DNA of 64,000 nucleotides from Thalassobaculum_A sp040219615 (GCF_040219615.1 NZ_JAVJSE010000033.1:1-64000), one strand, 5' to 3'; numbered from the stretch's first letter, positions 51,859 to 60,927 are shown. Made by a program: numbers and translations. Notes: generated by a model from the letters alone, not told the origin.

Positions 51859-52415
51859 CAGGCGCGGTTGGTTTCGGCCTGCCGCCAGTCGGACGGAAGC
51901 TGGGCCAGGATGGCCCGGAACGGCGCCAGCAGCACCGCCGCCATCGCCAGCTTGGCGGCGTAGTCGCCGAGCGCCCAGGTCACCCAGGGCAGCTCGCTGA
52001 ACGCGAAGGCGCCGGCGAAGAACACCGCGGTGTCGAGCGCCGAGGCCAGCAGCGACGAGATCAGCGGCGCCTTCCACCAGGACTGCCGGCGCAGCCGGTC
52101 GAAGATCCAGATGTCGAGCAGCTGGGCGACCAGGAACGCCGTGCCGGAGGCGATGCCGATCCGGACGTCGGCGAAGATCACCGACAGCGCCACCCCGACG
52201 GCGAAGCCGACATAGACCACGCGGCGGGCCGGGCCGGCGCCGAGGATCCGGTTGGTCAGGTCGGTCACCAGGAAGGTCAGCGGATAGGCGAACGCCCCCC
52301 AGGTGAGCCAGTCGTTGATCGGGTAGCCGACCGTGACGTTCGACACCAGGACCACCAGGCCCATGGCGGTGGCACCCGCGATCAGCGCATTGCGCTCCAT
52401 GGCGTGCGTGCGCAT
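51858..52415 (-). CDS. yhhQ: Queuosine precursor transporter (VUT/YhhQ family)
   Basis: This 185-residue integral membrane protein has five or six predicted spans. It carries the family's conserved segments TWGAFAYPLTFLVTDLTNRI, RRVVYVGFAVGVALSVIFAD and ASGTAFLVAQLLDIWIFDRL. YhhQ-type proteins import preQ0/preQ1. In this operon imported preQ0 would be reduced by QueF. ATG 52415 has GGAGG at good spacing; ATG 52400 is an alternative. It heads the queuosine operon. Confidence 0.9.
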   Translation of the reverse strand: MRTHAMERNALIAGATAMGLVVLVSNVTVGYPINDWLTWGAFAYPLTFLVTDLTNRILGAGPARRVVYVGFAVGVALSVIFADVRIGIASGTAFLVAQLLDIWIFDRLRRQSWWKAPLISSLLASALDTAVFFAGAFAFSELPWVTWALGDYAAKLAMAAVLLAPFRAILAQLPSDWRQAETNRA

Positions 52416-52526
52416 CGCCGTCCTCCACGAAATTCGGAAAAGCGCGCGCGTGATACAGGCCGGCGCCCGGAATGTCGAGGGACTTGGGGACCGGAGGCGG
52501 TTAGCAGGCGACATGGAGAGGTGAGG

Positions 52527-53276
52527 ATGACGGTTGTGCGACGAGATTTCGAATTGGGGACGCTATTTCTCGGTGACGTACTTGATGTGCTCGGCCTTGT
52601 TCGCGAGTCCTCGGTTGACTTGGTTCTCACCGATCCTCCGTACTCGTCCGGCGGATCCACTATCGAAACAAGACAGAGGTGTCCGGTAGAGAAATATCAG
52701 AACACTGGTACGAAGAAACCCTATCCGTCTTTTAGCGGCGATCACCTGGATCAACGATCGTATGTGAACTGGTGCGTGGAATGGGGTAGTCGGTCGAGGT
52801 TGCTGCTAAAGTCAGGTGCTGTGCATGCGCAGTTCACCGACTGGCGGCAGCTTCCGGCTACTGTTGACGCAGTTCAAAGAGCCGGACTCCACTGGCGCGG
52901 AATTGTACCTTGGGACAAGACTGAGACGGCTCGGCCCACCGTTGGTGGCTTCAGGGCTCAAGCGGAGTACCTGGTCTGGGGATCGAACGGACCCCTCAGC
53001 CGCTCAAGAGGCGTTGGCTGTCTGCCGGGTGCCTTCCGTGAGCCAGTCCGTCGTAGTGACAAACTGCACGTCACCGGCAAGCCGACAGCTTTGATGGTTC
53101 GTCTAGTCGCGGCATGTCCGCCTAACGGAGTCGTCGCTGACTGGTTCGCGGGGTCGGGTACCACTGCTGTGGCAGCGGTGGTAACCGGTAGACGATTCAT
53201 CGGGTGCGAAGTATCCCAAGAGTACTTTGAGATTGCGTGCAAACGAATTCACGAGGCGGAAGCCAGATTGGCATAG
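52527..53276 (+). CDS. Solitary DNA methyltransferase (N4/N6, DPPY type)
   Basis: The 249-residue protein has motif IV DPPY at residues 36-39 (VLTDPPYSSGG) and motif I near the C-terminus (VVADWFAGSGTTAVAAVVTG), followed by GRRFIGCEVSQEYFEIA. The order IV before I marks the beta class of amino-methyltransferases. The short size leaves a modest target-recognition region between them. There is no restriction enzyme beside it. The gene is less GC-rich than its neighbours, and its type is common on phages, so it is probably acquired. The target sequence is unknown. Confidence 0.85.
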   Translation: MTVVRRDFELGTLFLGDVLDVLGLVRESSVDLVLTDPPYSSGGSTIETRQRCPVEKYQNTGTKKPYPSFSGDHLDQRSYVNWCVEWGSRSRLLLKSGAVHAQFTDWRQLPATVDAVQRAGLHWRGIVPWDKTETARPTVGGFRAQAEYLVWGSNGPLSRSRGVGCLPGAFREPVRRSDKLHVTGKPTALMVRLVAACPPNGVVADWFAGSGTTAVAAVVTGRRFIGCEVSQEYFEIACKRIHEAEARLA

Positions 53277-53299
53277 TATTGCATCGTTCGCCGGTCGCC

Positions 53300-53695
53300 T
53301 TAGTCCGGGAACTTCCCGTCCAGCACCTGCCAGATCTGGTGGGGCTTCAGGTCCTGCACGACCACGATGCGCTGCTTGTCGCGCTCCATGATCGACAGCA
53401 GGGTGCCGCAGTTCTGCTGGCCGATGGTGATGTCGTACCAGCCGGCGCGGCGGATGCCGGCCTCGTCCCTCGTGAGCTGCGGCGGCCCCAGTTCCTCGAC
53501 ACCGTCGGCGATGCTCCAGTCCTCGACCTCGTCGCCGATGTCGCGCAGGGAAATCCCGCGGGTGGTTTCGCCGCAGGCCTCGCGCGGCTCGGCGCCGTAG
53601 GGGGCAAGCCGCGCGAGTTCGGCGCGGTTGGAACCGCAGCCGGCGAGCATGCCGGCCGCGAGGGCCAGGACGGTGAACGAGCGGATCGGCGGCAT
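53300..53695 (-). CDS. Small lipoprotein
   Basis: The 131-residue protein starts at ATG 53695 with GGAG upstream. Its signal peptide ends in the lipobox LAGC (Cys in MLAGCGSN), so it is an envelope lipoprotein. The mature part contains RRAGWYDITIGQQNCGTLLS and VVVQDLKPHQIWQVLDGKFP. The family is not recognised. It is convergent with the methyltransferase gene. Confidence 0.75.
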   Translation of the reverse strand: MPPIRSFTVLALAAGMLAGCGSNRAELARLAPYGAEPREACGETTRGISLRDIGDEVEDWSIADGVEELGPPQLTRDEAGIRRAGWYDITIGQQNCGTLLSIMERDKQRIVVVQDLKPHQIWQVLDGKFPD

Positions 53696-53828
53696 CGTCG
53701 GTCTCCGGTTGTCGGCGGCGTTCCCCGCCATCACTCAAGCGCTTCCGGCCCCGGCGGGCAAGCTTCGGCCTTAACGTCACCCGACGGCTATGGCATCAGG
53801 AAGGCGAGATTCCCCACCGGCCCGTTAG

Positions 53829-55316
53829 ATGACTGCCACCGCACCCGTTCCCCCGACCGTCGCCGCCGCCTACCGCCAGTACCGCGACGGCCGCCCGGCG
53901 GCCGCCCTGGCGGCGCTGGCGGCGGCCGGCGACGACGCGCTCGGCCATCCGGCCGGGCCGTTGCTGCGCGGCGCCCTGGACCTGGACGAGCGCCGTCCCG
54001 AGTCGGCGCTCCGGGCGTTCCAGCACGCGGCGGTTCTCGATCCCTCGCTCGGCGGGACCTACGGCAATGCCGCGGTCGCGCTCCGGCGGGTGAACAGCCT
54101 TGAAGCGGCGCTGCGGTTGGCCCGCCGGTCGGTGGTGCTCTCGCCGACCGGCGCCGTCGCCCGCAACGCGGTGACGGCGGTGCTGCTCGACCTGGACCGT
54201 CCGGCCCCTGCGCTGGCGGTCGCCGAGGCGGTGCTGTCCGACCATCGAGGCGATGCCGAGGCCGACCTGAACCGCGGGCTCGCGCTGCAGCGCCTGGGCC
54301 GGCTGGACGAGGCCCGGGCGGTGCTGGATGCGGCCGTGCGCCGGCGGCCGGGCGATCCGGCGCCGCTGCACGCCCGCGGCTACCTGCGGCTGCTGCAGGG
54401 CGACTTGCCGGCGGGCTGGCGCGAGCGCGAGGCGCGCTGGTCGCTGCCGAACCAGATGGCGATGCGTACCGAGCCCGGCATTGCGTTGTGGAACGGCGAG
54501 CCGCTGGACGGCCGGCACCTGCTGGTGATCGCCGACGAGGGCCGCGGCGACATGATCCAGTATGTCCGCTTCCTGCGCCGGCCGCCGCTCGCCGAGGCCC
54601 GGCTCACCCTGCTTGCCCGGGCCTATATGGTTCGGCTGTTCGCGCCGGCCTTGCCGCGCGTGGATGTGCGCGCCGCTCCGCCGGAGGCGCCGGCCGACTT
54701 CCAGACACCGCTGTCGCGTATCCCAGCGGTGCTCGGGACCGGTCTCGCCGAGATTCCCGCCGATATCCCCTATCTCGCCGCCGAGCCGGACCGGGTCGAG
54801 CGCTGGCGCGCCCGGATCGGTGACCGGGGTTTCCGGATCGCTGTGTGCTGGCAGGGCAATCCGGGCACTCCGGTCGACCGCGGCCGCTCGATCCCGCTGG
54901 CCGCGTTTGCGCCGCTGGCCGCTGTCCCCGGGGTTCGATTGATTGCGCTGCAGGCCCGCCACGGCACCGAACAGCTCGTCGACCTGCCCGCCGGCATGAC
55001 CGTCGAGACCCTCGGCCACGACTACGACCGCGGGCCGGATTCCTTCGTCGACCCGGCGGCGGTCGCCTGCGCCGTCGACCTGGTGGTCAGTTCAGACACC
55101 GCGCTGGCCCATCTCGCCGGGGCGCTCGGCCGGCCGGTCTGGCTGGCGCTCCGCAAGATCCCCGACTTCCGCTGGTTGCTCGGGCGCGAGGACAGCCCCT
55201 GGTATCCGACCGCCCGGCTGTTCCGGCAGCGTAGCGAGGGCGACTGGGCCGAGGTCATGGCGCGGATCGCCGAGGCGGTGCGGCAGCGCATGGCCGCCGC
55301 CGGCACGCCGGGCTAA
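53829..55316 (+). CDS. TPR protein with glycosyltransferase-like C-terminal domain
   Basis: The 495-residue protein has about five TPR-like helical repeats (residues 10-200; e.g. GTYGNAAVALRRVNSLEAAL and LNRGLALQRLGRLDEARAVL). A Rossmann-like C-terminal domain follows, with RIAVCWQGNPGTPVDRGRSI and VVSSDTALAHLAGALGRPVW, as in GT9/GT41-type glycosyltransferases. Proteins of this layout occur widely in alphaproteobacteria; a role in protein or surface glycosylation is likely but the acceptor is unknown. Its stop overlaps the stop of the convergent next gene. Confidence 0.8.
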   Translation: MTATAPVPPTVAAAYRQYRDGRPAAALAALAAAGDDALGHPAGPLLRGALDLDERRPESALRAFQHAAVLDPSLGGTYGNAAVALRRVNSLEAALRLARRSVVLSPTGAVARNAVTAVLLDLDRPAPALAVAEAVLSDHRGDAEADLNRGLALQRLGRLDEARAVLDAAVRRRPGDPAPLHARGYLRLLQGDLPAGWREREARWSLPNQMAMRTEPGIALWNGEPLDGRHLLVIADEGRGDMIQYVRFLRRPPLAEARLTLLARAYMVRLFAPALPRVDVRAAPPEAPADFQTPLSRIPAVLGTGLAEIPADIPYLAAEPDRVERWRARIGDRGFRIAVCWQGNPGTPVDRGRSIPLAAFAPLAAVPGVRLIALQARHGTEQLVDLPAGMTVETLGHDYDRGPDSFVDPAAVACAVDLVVSSDTALAHLAGALGRPVWLALRKIPDFRWLLGREDSPWYPTARLFRQRSEGDWAEVMARIAEAVRQRMAAAGTPG

Positions 55317-55765
55317 CGGGAAGCGCCCGGTCCGTACAGCGCGTCGTAGCGGCGCTGCATCTCGGCCGGCTCTACCTCCTCGATGGAATGCCCGATCATC
55401 CAGTCGTAGCCGAACGGGTCGCGCACCGTCCCGGACCGCTCGCCGTAGAAATGGTCCCGGGGCGCGCGCACCACCGTCGCGCCGGCGGCGACCGCGGCGG
55501 CGATGGTGGCATCGGCGTCGTCGACATGCAGGTGCAGGGCGAAGCCGCCGGCCGCCTGCGGGTCCGATGCGCGGATGCCGTGCTCCGGGAATTCCGCCGA
55601 GAGCATCAGGATCGCCGGGCCGATCTGCAACTCGGCATGGCCGATCCGGCCGCCGGGCTCGACCAGCCGGAATTTCTCGGTGGCGCCGAAGGCCTCGGCG
55701 TAGAACGCGATCGCAGCTTCGGCGTCGGCGGCGCGCAGATAGGCGAACAGTTCGTGGACGGCCAT
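55313..55765 (-). CDS. VOC-family (glyoxalase/PhnB-like) protein
   Basis: The 150-residue protein starts at ATG 55765 with GGGAGG upstream. It has the tandem beta-alpha-beta-beta-beta modules of the vicinal-oxygen-chelate fold: AFYAEAFGATEKFRLVEPGG, GHAELQIGPAILMLSAE, then VRDPFGYDWMIGHSIEEV. The RDPFGYDW and GHAELQIG segments are typical of PhnB-like members. Enzymatic activity cannot be assigned. It converges on the TPR gene with overlapping stop codons. Confidence 0.87.
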   Translation of the reverse strand: MAVHELFAYLRAADAEAAIAFYAEAFGATEKFRLVEPGGRIGHAELQIGPAILMLSAEFPEHGIRASDPQAAGGFALHLHVDDADATIAAAVAAGATVVRAPRDHFYGERSGTVRDPFGYDWMIGHSIEEVEPAEMQRRYDALYGPGASR

Positions 55766-55938
55766 GGGAGCCTCCCTCGGTTTCGGGTACCCCCGCAGGA
55801 TCGGGCCGCCCGGGCCGGCGGTCTTGTAAGAATGATACCGGCCGGTCGCTTGACCCCCGGTCGCGAGGGTTCCTAGACTTCCGCCGCCCGCATCCCAGAA
55901 CAACAGATGCAATCGAGCGCGGGTCAGGAGGAACGCCC

Positions 55939-56943
55939 TTGCCCGCGACACAAGTGCCGCGCAACCTCGACGTCGACCGTCTGCTCTCCCACCATCGCCT
56001 GATGTGGCGGATCCGCGCCTTCGAGGAGGCCGCCCTGCAGGCCAATACCGAGAAGCTGGTGCTGGGGGCCATCCACCCGTCGATCGGGCAGGAGGCGATC
56101 GCCGTCGGCGTGTGCGGCAACCTGAACCGCGACGACATCCTGTCCTCGACCCATCGCGGGCACGGCCACACCCTGGCCAAGGGCGCCGACGCCAGGGCCA
56201 TGATGCGCGAGCTGCTGGGCCGCGAGGGCGGCACCAGCCACGGCAAGGGCGGCTCCATGCACATCGCCGACTTCGCGGTCGGCATGCTCGGCGCCAACGG
56301 GGTGGTCGCCGCCAACATCCACATCACCGCCGGCGCCGCCCACGCCATCAAGCTGCGCGGCGAGAACCGGGTCGCCTGCTCGATCTTCGGCGACGGCGCG
56401 ATCAACCGCGGGCCGTTCCTGGAGGGCCTGAACTGGGCCAAGGTGTTCGACCTGCCGGCGCTGTTCGTGTGCGAGGACAACGGCTTCGCGTCGACGACGC
56501 GGACCGCGGCGATGACCGGCGGGCCGGGACCGGCGGCCCGCGCCGAGTCGCTGGGCGTGCCGGCGGTCGAGGTGGACGGCAACGACGTGCTGGCGGTCGA
56601 CGAGGCGGCGCGCGAGGCGGTGGCGGCGATCCGCGCCGGCGGCGGCCCGCGCTTCATCGTAGCCAAGACCTACCGGCTGACCGGCCACACCGCCGCCGAT
56701 GCCGCTCCCTACCGCCCGCAGGACGAGGTGACCGAGGCCTGGAAGCGGGAGCCGATCGCCCGGCTGGCCCAGGCGCTGGCCGACGCCGGCGTGAAGGGCG
56801 AGGTGCTGGCCGGGCACGAGCGCGACGCCCGCGAGGAGATGGACGCCGTCTACGCCGATGCCAAGGCGGCTCCCTGGCCGCCGTTGAGCCGCGGGTTCGA
56901 GGACGTGCAGGACGCGGGCGACCCGCGGGAAGGGGCGTTCTGA
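55939..56943 (+). CDS. 2-oxo acid dehydrogenase E1 component, alpha subunit
   Basis: The 334-residue TPP-binding subunit starts at TTG 55939; AGGAGG lies seven bases before it and no ATG fits. It shows HHRLMWRIRAFEEAALQANT, SSTHRGHGHTLAKGAD, and the TPP motif GDGAINRGPF followed by EDNGFAS. The family includes pyruvate, acetoin and branched-chain dehydrogenase E1 alpha. It forms an operon with E1 beta (stop/start TGATG) and a second TPP enzyme. No lipoyl E2 gene is near. Confidence 0.92.
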   Translation: MPATQVPRNLDVDRLLSHHRLMWRIRAFEEAALQANTEKLVLGAIHPSIGQEAIAVGVCGNLNRDDILSSTHRGHGHTLAKGADARAMMRELLGREGGTSHGKGGSMHIADFAVGMLGANGVVAANIHITAGAAHAIKLRGENRVACSIFGDGAINRGPFLEGLNWAKVFDLPALFVCEDNGFASTTRTAAMTGGPGPAARAESLGVPAVEVDGNDVLAVDEAAREAVAAIRAGGGPRFIVAKTYRLTGHTAADAAPYRPQDEVTEAWKREPIARLAQALADAGVKGEVLAGHERDAREEMDAVYADAKAAPWPPLSRGFEDVQDAGDPREGAF

Positions 56944-57917
56944 TGGCGACCATGACCTATGCCGAGGCCGGCAAGCAGGCGCTGGCCGAGGAGATGCGGC
57001 GCGACCCCCTGGTCTGGGCGGTCGGCGAAGACCTGGGCCGCGGCGGCGTGTTCGGCCAGTACAAGGGGCTGGTCGAGGAGTTCGGGCCGCTCAGGATCTC
57101 CGACGCGCCGATCTCCGAGGCGGCGATCCTGGGGGCGTCGGTCGGCGCCGCCATGACCGGCACCCGGCCGGTGGTCGAGATGCGGTTCGCCGACTTCGCG
57201 CTGTGCGCGGTCGACGAACTGATCAACCAGGCCGCCAAGGCGCGCTTCATGTTCGGCGGCCAGACCAAGGTGCCGTTGGTGGTGCGCGAGCCGATGGGCA
57301 TGTGGCGGTCGTCGGCCGCCCAGCACTCGCAGTCGCTGGAGGGCTGGTACACCCACATTCCCGGCCTGGTGGTGGTCTGTCCCGCGACTCCCGCGGACAA
57401 CAAGGGGCTGCTGAAGACGGCGATCCGGTCCGACGACCCGGTGGTGTATTTCGAGCACAAGAACATGTGGGCGCTCGAGGGCGAGGTGCCGGATGAAGAC
57501 GTGACCATCCCGTTCGGGGTGGCGCGGACCGCGCGCGAGGGCCGGGACCTCACCATCGTGTCCTGGTCGGCGACCGTGCACGCCGCCACCGAGGCCGCCG
57601 GGACCCTGGCCGGGGAGGGCATCGAGGCCGAGGTCATCGACCTGCGGACGCTCTGGCCCTGGGACCGGGACGCGGTGTTCGCCAGCGTCGCCAGGACCGG
57701 CCGGCTGCTGGTCGCCCACGAGGCGGTACAGGTCGGCGGCTTCGGGGCGGAGGTCGCGGCGACCGTCGCCGAGCACTGCTTCAAGGCGCTGCGCGCGCCG
57801 GTCAGGCGCCTCGGCTCGCCCCGGGTGCCGATCGCCTACGCCCCACCGCTCGAGGATCTGCTGCGGGTCACCCCGGACAAGATCGCCGAAGCCGCCCGCG
57901 CGCTGGTCGCGGCCTGA
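56943..57917 (+). CDS. 2-oxo acid dehydrogenase E1 component, beta subunit
   Basis: The 324-residue partner of the alpha subunit has the transketolase-type pyrimidine-binding half: AVGEDLGRGGVFGQYKGLVE, APISEAAILGASVGAAMTG. It also has a transketolase C-terminal domain (IDLRTLWPWDRDAVFASVAR). Together the pair makes the alpha2-beta2 E1. It overlaps the alpha gene by one base and is followed after 18 bases by the ALS-like gene. Confidence 0.93.
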   Translation: MATMTYAEAGKQALAEEMRRDPLVWAVGEDLGRGGVFGQYKGLVEEFGPLRISDAPISEAAILGASVGAAMTGTRPVVEMRFADFALCAVDELINQAAKARFMFGGQTKVPLVVREPMGMWRSSAAQHSQSLEGWYTHIPGLVVVCPATPADNKGLLKTAIRSDDPVVYFEHKNMWALEGEVPDEDVTIPFGVARTAREGRDLTIVSWSATVHAATEAAGTLAGEGIEAEVIDLRTLWPWDRDAVFASVARTGRLLVAHEAVQVGGFGAEVAATVAEHCFKALRAPVRRLGSPRVPIAYAPPLEDLLRVTPDKIAEAARALVAA

Positions 57918-57935
57918 ACGCACAAGAGGAACACC

Positions 57936-59669
57936 ATGCCGACCAACGAGATGACCGGGGGCGAGGCGCTCGCCCGGATGCTGCAGGCCTTCGAGGGCGG
58001 GCCGATGTTCGGCATGGGCGGCTTCCAGCTGCTGCCGTTCTACGACGCCGCCCGCCGGCTCGGCCTGAAGCACTACCTGATCAACGACGAGCGCTGCGGC
58101 GCCTTCGCCGCCGACGCCTATGCCAAGGTGACCGGCCGGGTCGGGCTGGTCGACGCCACCCTCGGACCGGGCGCCACCAACTTGGTGACGGCGCTGGTCG
58201 AGAGCCTGAACGCCGGGGTGCCGATCGTCGCGATCGTCGGTGACAGCCACCGCATGCACTCCTGGAAGAACATGACCCAGGAGAGCCGGCAGCTCGACAT
58301 CCTGCGCCCGGCGGTCAAGGAGGTGCTGCGTGTCGAGTATATCGAGCGCATCCCCGAGCTGGTGCGCCGGGCCTTCGCGGTCGCCACTTCCGGGCGGCCG
58401 GGCCCGGTGGTGCTGGACGTGCCCGAGGACGTCTGCCACGCCACCTATCCGTTCGACGAGGCGGAGTTCGTCGTCGACCCGATCCACCGTGCCGCCCCGG
58501 CGCTGCGGGTGCGGCCCGACGCCACCGCGCTCGACACCGCGGTCGACATGCTGAAGTCGGCGCACCGGCCGCTGATGCTGTGCGGCGGCGGCGTCCACAT
58601 CAGCCGGGCGGCCGAGGCGGTCACCGCCTTCGCCGAGGCCACCGGCATGCCGGTGGCCCATACCATGAGCGGCAAGGGCGCGGTCGCCTGCACCAGCGCG
58701 CTGTCGGCCGGGCTGTTCGGGCGCTACGACCGGATTGCCAACAAGCTGATCGACGAGGCCGACCTGCTGTTCGTGGTCGGCTGCAAGCTCGGCGAGATCG
58801 CCACCAAGCGCTACACCATCCCGCCCAAGGGCAAGACCGTCATCCACCTGGACATCGTGGCCGAGGAGATGGGCCGCACCCTGACCCCGGCGCTCAGCCT
58901 GTGGGGCGACGCCCGCGCCACCCTCGACGAGCTGCGCGCCGCGCTCGCCGGCTCCGGGATGAAGGAGCGGCTGGCCGGCTGGGCGGCCGAGGTGCCGAAG
59001 CGGATGGCGGCGTGGCGCCAGGACGTCGACGCCCGCCTGACCTCCGAGGAGCGGCCGATCAACATGGCGCGGCTGATGCACGAGCTGAACCGCAACCTGC
59101 CGGCCGACGCCACCCTGGTGGCCGACGGCGGCTTTGCGGCGCATTGGGGCGGGCTGCTGTACGACACCAAGCAGCCCGGCCGCGGCTTCGTGCCGGACCG
59201 CGGTTTCGCCTCGATCGGCTACGGCGTGCCGGGCGGCATCGGCGCGACGCTCGGCGCCGCCCACGACAAGCTCGGCCCGGTGGTGGCGCTGACCGGCGAC
59301 GGCGGCTTCAACATGGTGATGGGCGAGCTGGAGACCGCCCGCCGGCTCGGCCTCGCCTTCACCGTGGTCGTCGTGAACAACGCCGCGTCCGGCTACGTGA
59401 AGGCGCTGCAGCACCTGATGTACGGCGAGGGCGCCTACCAGTCCTCCGACCTGGCCGAGACCAACTACGCCAACGTGGTCGAGGCGTTCGGCTGCAAGGG
59501 CATCCGGGTCGAGCGCCCGGAGGATCTCGCCCCGGCGCTGCAGGCGGCGATGGCGGAGAAGGGCCGCCCGACCCTGCTGGACGTGGTCGTCACCCGCGAC
59601 CCGGCGAAGATGCTGCCGGCGGTCGACAACCGCACGGTGCAGGTGAAGAAGGGCGACCGGGTGGCGTGA
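57936..59669 (+). CDS. TPP-dependent enzyme of the acetolactate synthase type
   Basis: The 577-residue protein has the three-domain layout of ALS, oxalyl-CoA decarboxylase and sulfoacetaldehyde acetyltransferase. The pyrimidine-binding domain has the activating Glu in NDERCGAFAADAYAKVTGR. A central domain carries MPVAHTMSGKGAVAC, and the TPP domain reads GDGGFNMVMGELETARRLGL with a later NNAASGY. Substrate is not assignable. Its place behind E1 alpha and beta suggests a second C-C-bond step on the same 2-oxo acid pathway. Confidence 0.9.
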   Translation: MPTNEMTGGEALARMLQAFEGGPMFGMGGFQLLPFYDAARRLGLKHYLINDERCGAFAADAYAKVTGRVGLVDATLGPGATNLVTALVESLNAGVPIVAIVGDSHRMHSWKNMTQESRQLDILRPAVKEVLRVEYIERIPELVRRAFAVATSGRPGPVVLDVPEDVCHATYPFDEAEFVVDPIHRAAPALRVRPDATALDTAVDMLKSAHRPLMLCGGGVHISRAAEAVTAFAEATGMPVAHTMSGKGAVACTSALSAGLFGRYDRIANKLIDEADLLFVVGCKLGEIATKRYTIPPKGKTVIHLDIVAEEMGRTLTPALSLWGDARATLDELRAALAGSGMKERLAGWAAEVPKRMAAWRQDVDARLTSEERPINMARLMHELNRNLPADATLVADGGFAAHWGGLLYDTKQPGRGFVPDRGFASIGYGVPGGIGATLGAAHDKLGPVVALTGDGGFNMVMGELETARRLGLAFTVVVVNNAASGYVKALQHLMYGEGAYQSSDLAETNYANVVEAFGCKGIRVERPEDLAPALQAAMAEKGRPTLLDVVVTRDPAKMLPAVDNRTVQVKKGDRVA

Positions 59670-59694
59670 GTTCCAGGCGGCGGCCCGTCGCATC

Positions 59695-59819
59695 GTGGGT
59701 CCCGGAGCCGACCGCTGGCGCGGTCCCTCCGGGATGACGGAGGTGCTGGGCCGGACTCCTATCCTTTCGTCATTCCGGACGGTCGCGCCGTCCTCGGCGG
59801 GGCCGAGCCGGAACCCACC
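59695..59819. repeat. Dispersed palindromic repeat, locus E
   Basis: Half-elements at 59695-59738 (GTGGGTCCCGG...CGGGATGAC) and 59769-59819 (GTCATTCCGGAC...CGGAACCCACC) are arranged as at loci A and D. They lie between the ALS-like gene and a convergent secreted-protein gene. Confidence 0.85.
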
Positions 59820-59825
59820 CGCCGC

Positions 59826-60368
59826 CTACGACACCAGGCAGTTCTCCCCCCGCCCCGTGTCCGCCGTGCTGTCCGTCTCGAAGGTCGCCGAGCGCTCGAC
59901 CTCGTCGCCCTCGCGGGTGAACACCGCGTGCACCCGGCCGCCGGCGATCTCGGCGCCGTCGACCCAGGTCTGGGTGCCGCCGGGCAGGGTGTCGTCCAGG
60001 TCGATGGTGAACAGGAAATGCTCGCCCGGGCCGAACCGCGCGAAGCCGATGTTCAGCAGGCTGTCGCCGTCGGTCACCTCGGTGCGGGCGACCGACACGG
60101 CGGTGCCGCCGGCCTCGGCGTAGGACCGCCAGCCGCTCACCCCGGCGCCGCTCTCGGTCACGTCGAAGATCAGCCGGCCGGCGCTGTCGCGCAGGTCGAT
60201 CTCGACCCGCTGGACCGACCAGCCGGGCTCGCTGGCATTGCGCAGCTCGAAATAGTCCGCCGCGTCCTCGACGAATGCCACGGTCAGCCGGGGCCCGCAG
60301 GCGTCGGCGCGGACGCCGGACGGCGCCAGCATCGCCAGTGCGATCAGGACGGCGGGAACCAGGCGCAT
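59826..60368 (-). CDS. Secreted protein of unknown function
   Basis: The 180-residue protein has a Sec signal peptide (MRLVPAVLIALAMLAPSGVR with cleavage after RADA). The beta-rich mature domain includes YFELRNASEPGWSVQRVEID and LPGGTQTWVDGAEIAGGRVH. Two cysteines (ACGP and ENCLVS) may form a disulfide linking the termini. It resembles lamin-tail-like or immunoglobulin-like exported proteins, without a firm family. Confidence 0.75.
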   Translation of the reverse strand: MRLVPAVLIALAMLAPSGVRADACGPRLTVAFVEDAADYFELRNASEPGWSVQRVEIDLRDSAGRLIFDVTESGAGVSGWRSYAEAGGTAVSVARTEVTDGDSLLNIGFARFGPGEHFLFTIDLDDTLPGGTQTWVDGAEIAGGRVHAVFTREGDEVERSATFETDSTADTGRGENCLVS

Positions 60369-60387
60369 GCCGTCCTCCTCTCCGCAA

Positions 60388-60927
60388 CTACCCGCAGCTG
60401 CGCTCGGCGCCGGCGACGACCGGCGGCGCGCGGTGCACCTCGATCATGCCGCCGTCGTCGGCGCGTGCCGAGATCGCGTCGGCGATCCGCGCCACCATCA
60501 TCCCCCCGTACACGAACCGCACCGTCCCGTCGGTATCGGCCACCGGCAGCAGCAGCCGGCCGCTCTCCCGGTGGTCGTGGCCGATCACGCCGAGCCGGGC
60601 CCGGTAGTACAGCGCCCGCGGGGCCTCCACGCATTCGGCGAACAGCTCGATGCGGCGCCGGCCCGGCCGAGTGTCGAGCCGGCTGTCGATGTAGCGGCCG
60701 GTCGGCTCGTAGCCGAGTTCCTCGGCGAACCGGGTGCCGGCCAGCCGGCACTTGAAGCGACCGTGGGCCTCGCGCTCGTAGATGAAGGCGTGCGGCAGCA
60801 ACCGCGTCGGCCAGTCCAATACGTCGAGGTCGGCGCGCCGGGGCAGGCGCCGGCCGTCCTCGCTGCGTGCCCGCCAGTGCGCGTAGAGCGCCCGCAGCGG
60901 CTCCTCCCGGATGAACCCGGTCAGCAT
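60388..60927 (-). CDS. PAS-domain-containing protein (PAS_5-like)
   Basis: The 179-residue single-domain protein starts at ATG 60927. It has segments typical of the alphaproteobacterial PAS_5 group: LRALYAHWRARSEDGRRLPR, LDWPTRLLPHAFIYEREAHG, FKCRLAGTRFAEELGYEPTG and GRLLLPVADTDGTVRFVYGG. No output domain is attached. The ligand and function are unknown. Confidence 0.8.
   Translation of the reverse strand: MLTGFIREEPLRALYAHWRARSEDGRRLPRRADLDVLDWPTRLLPHAFIYEREAHGRFKCRLAGTRFAEELGYEPTGRYIDSRLDTRPGRRRIELFAECVEAPRALYYRARLGVIGHDHRESGRLLLPVADTDGTVRFVYGGMMVARIADAISARADDGGMIEVHRAPPVVAGAERSCG

Noticed and set aside
56850..59693. A 947-codon open frame antisense to the TPP-enzyme operon
   Set aside because: Composition is that of a GC-driven shadow frame (His/Arg/Gly/Ala-rich); the sense frames have clear TPP-enzyme motifs and coupled starts.
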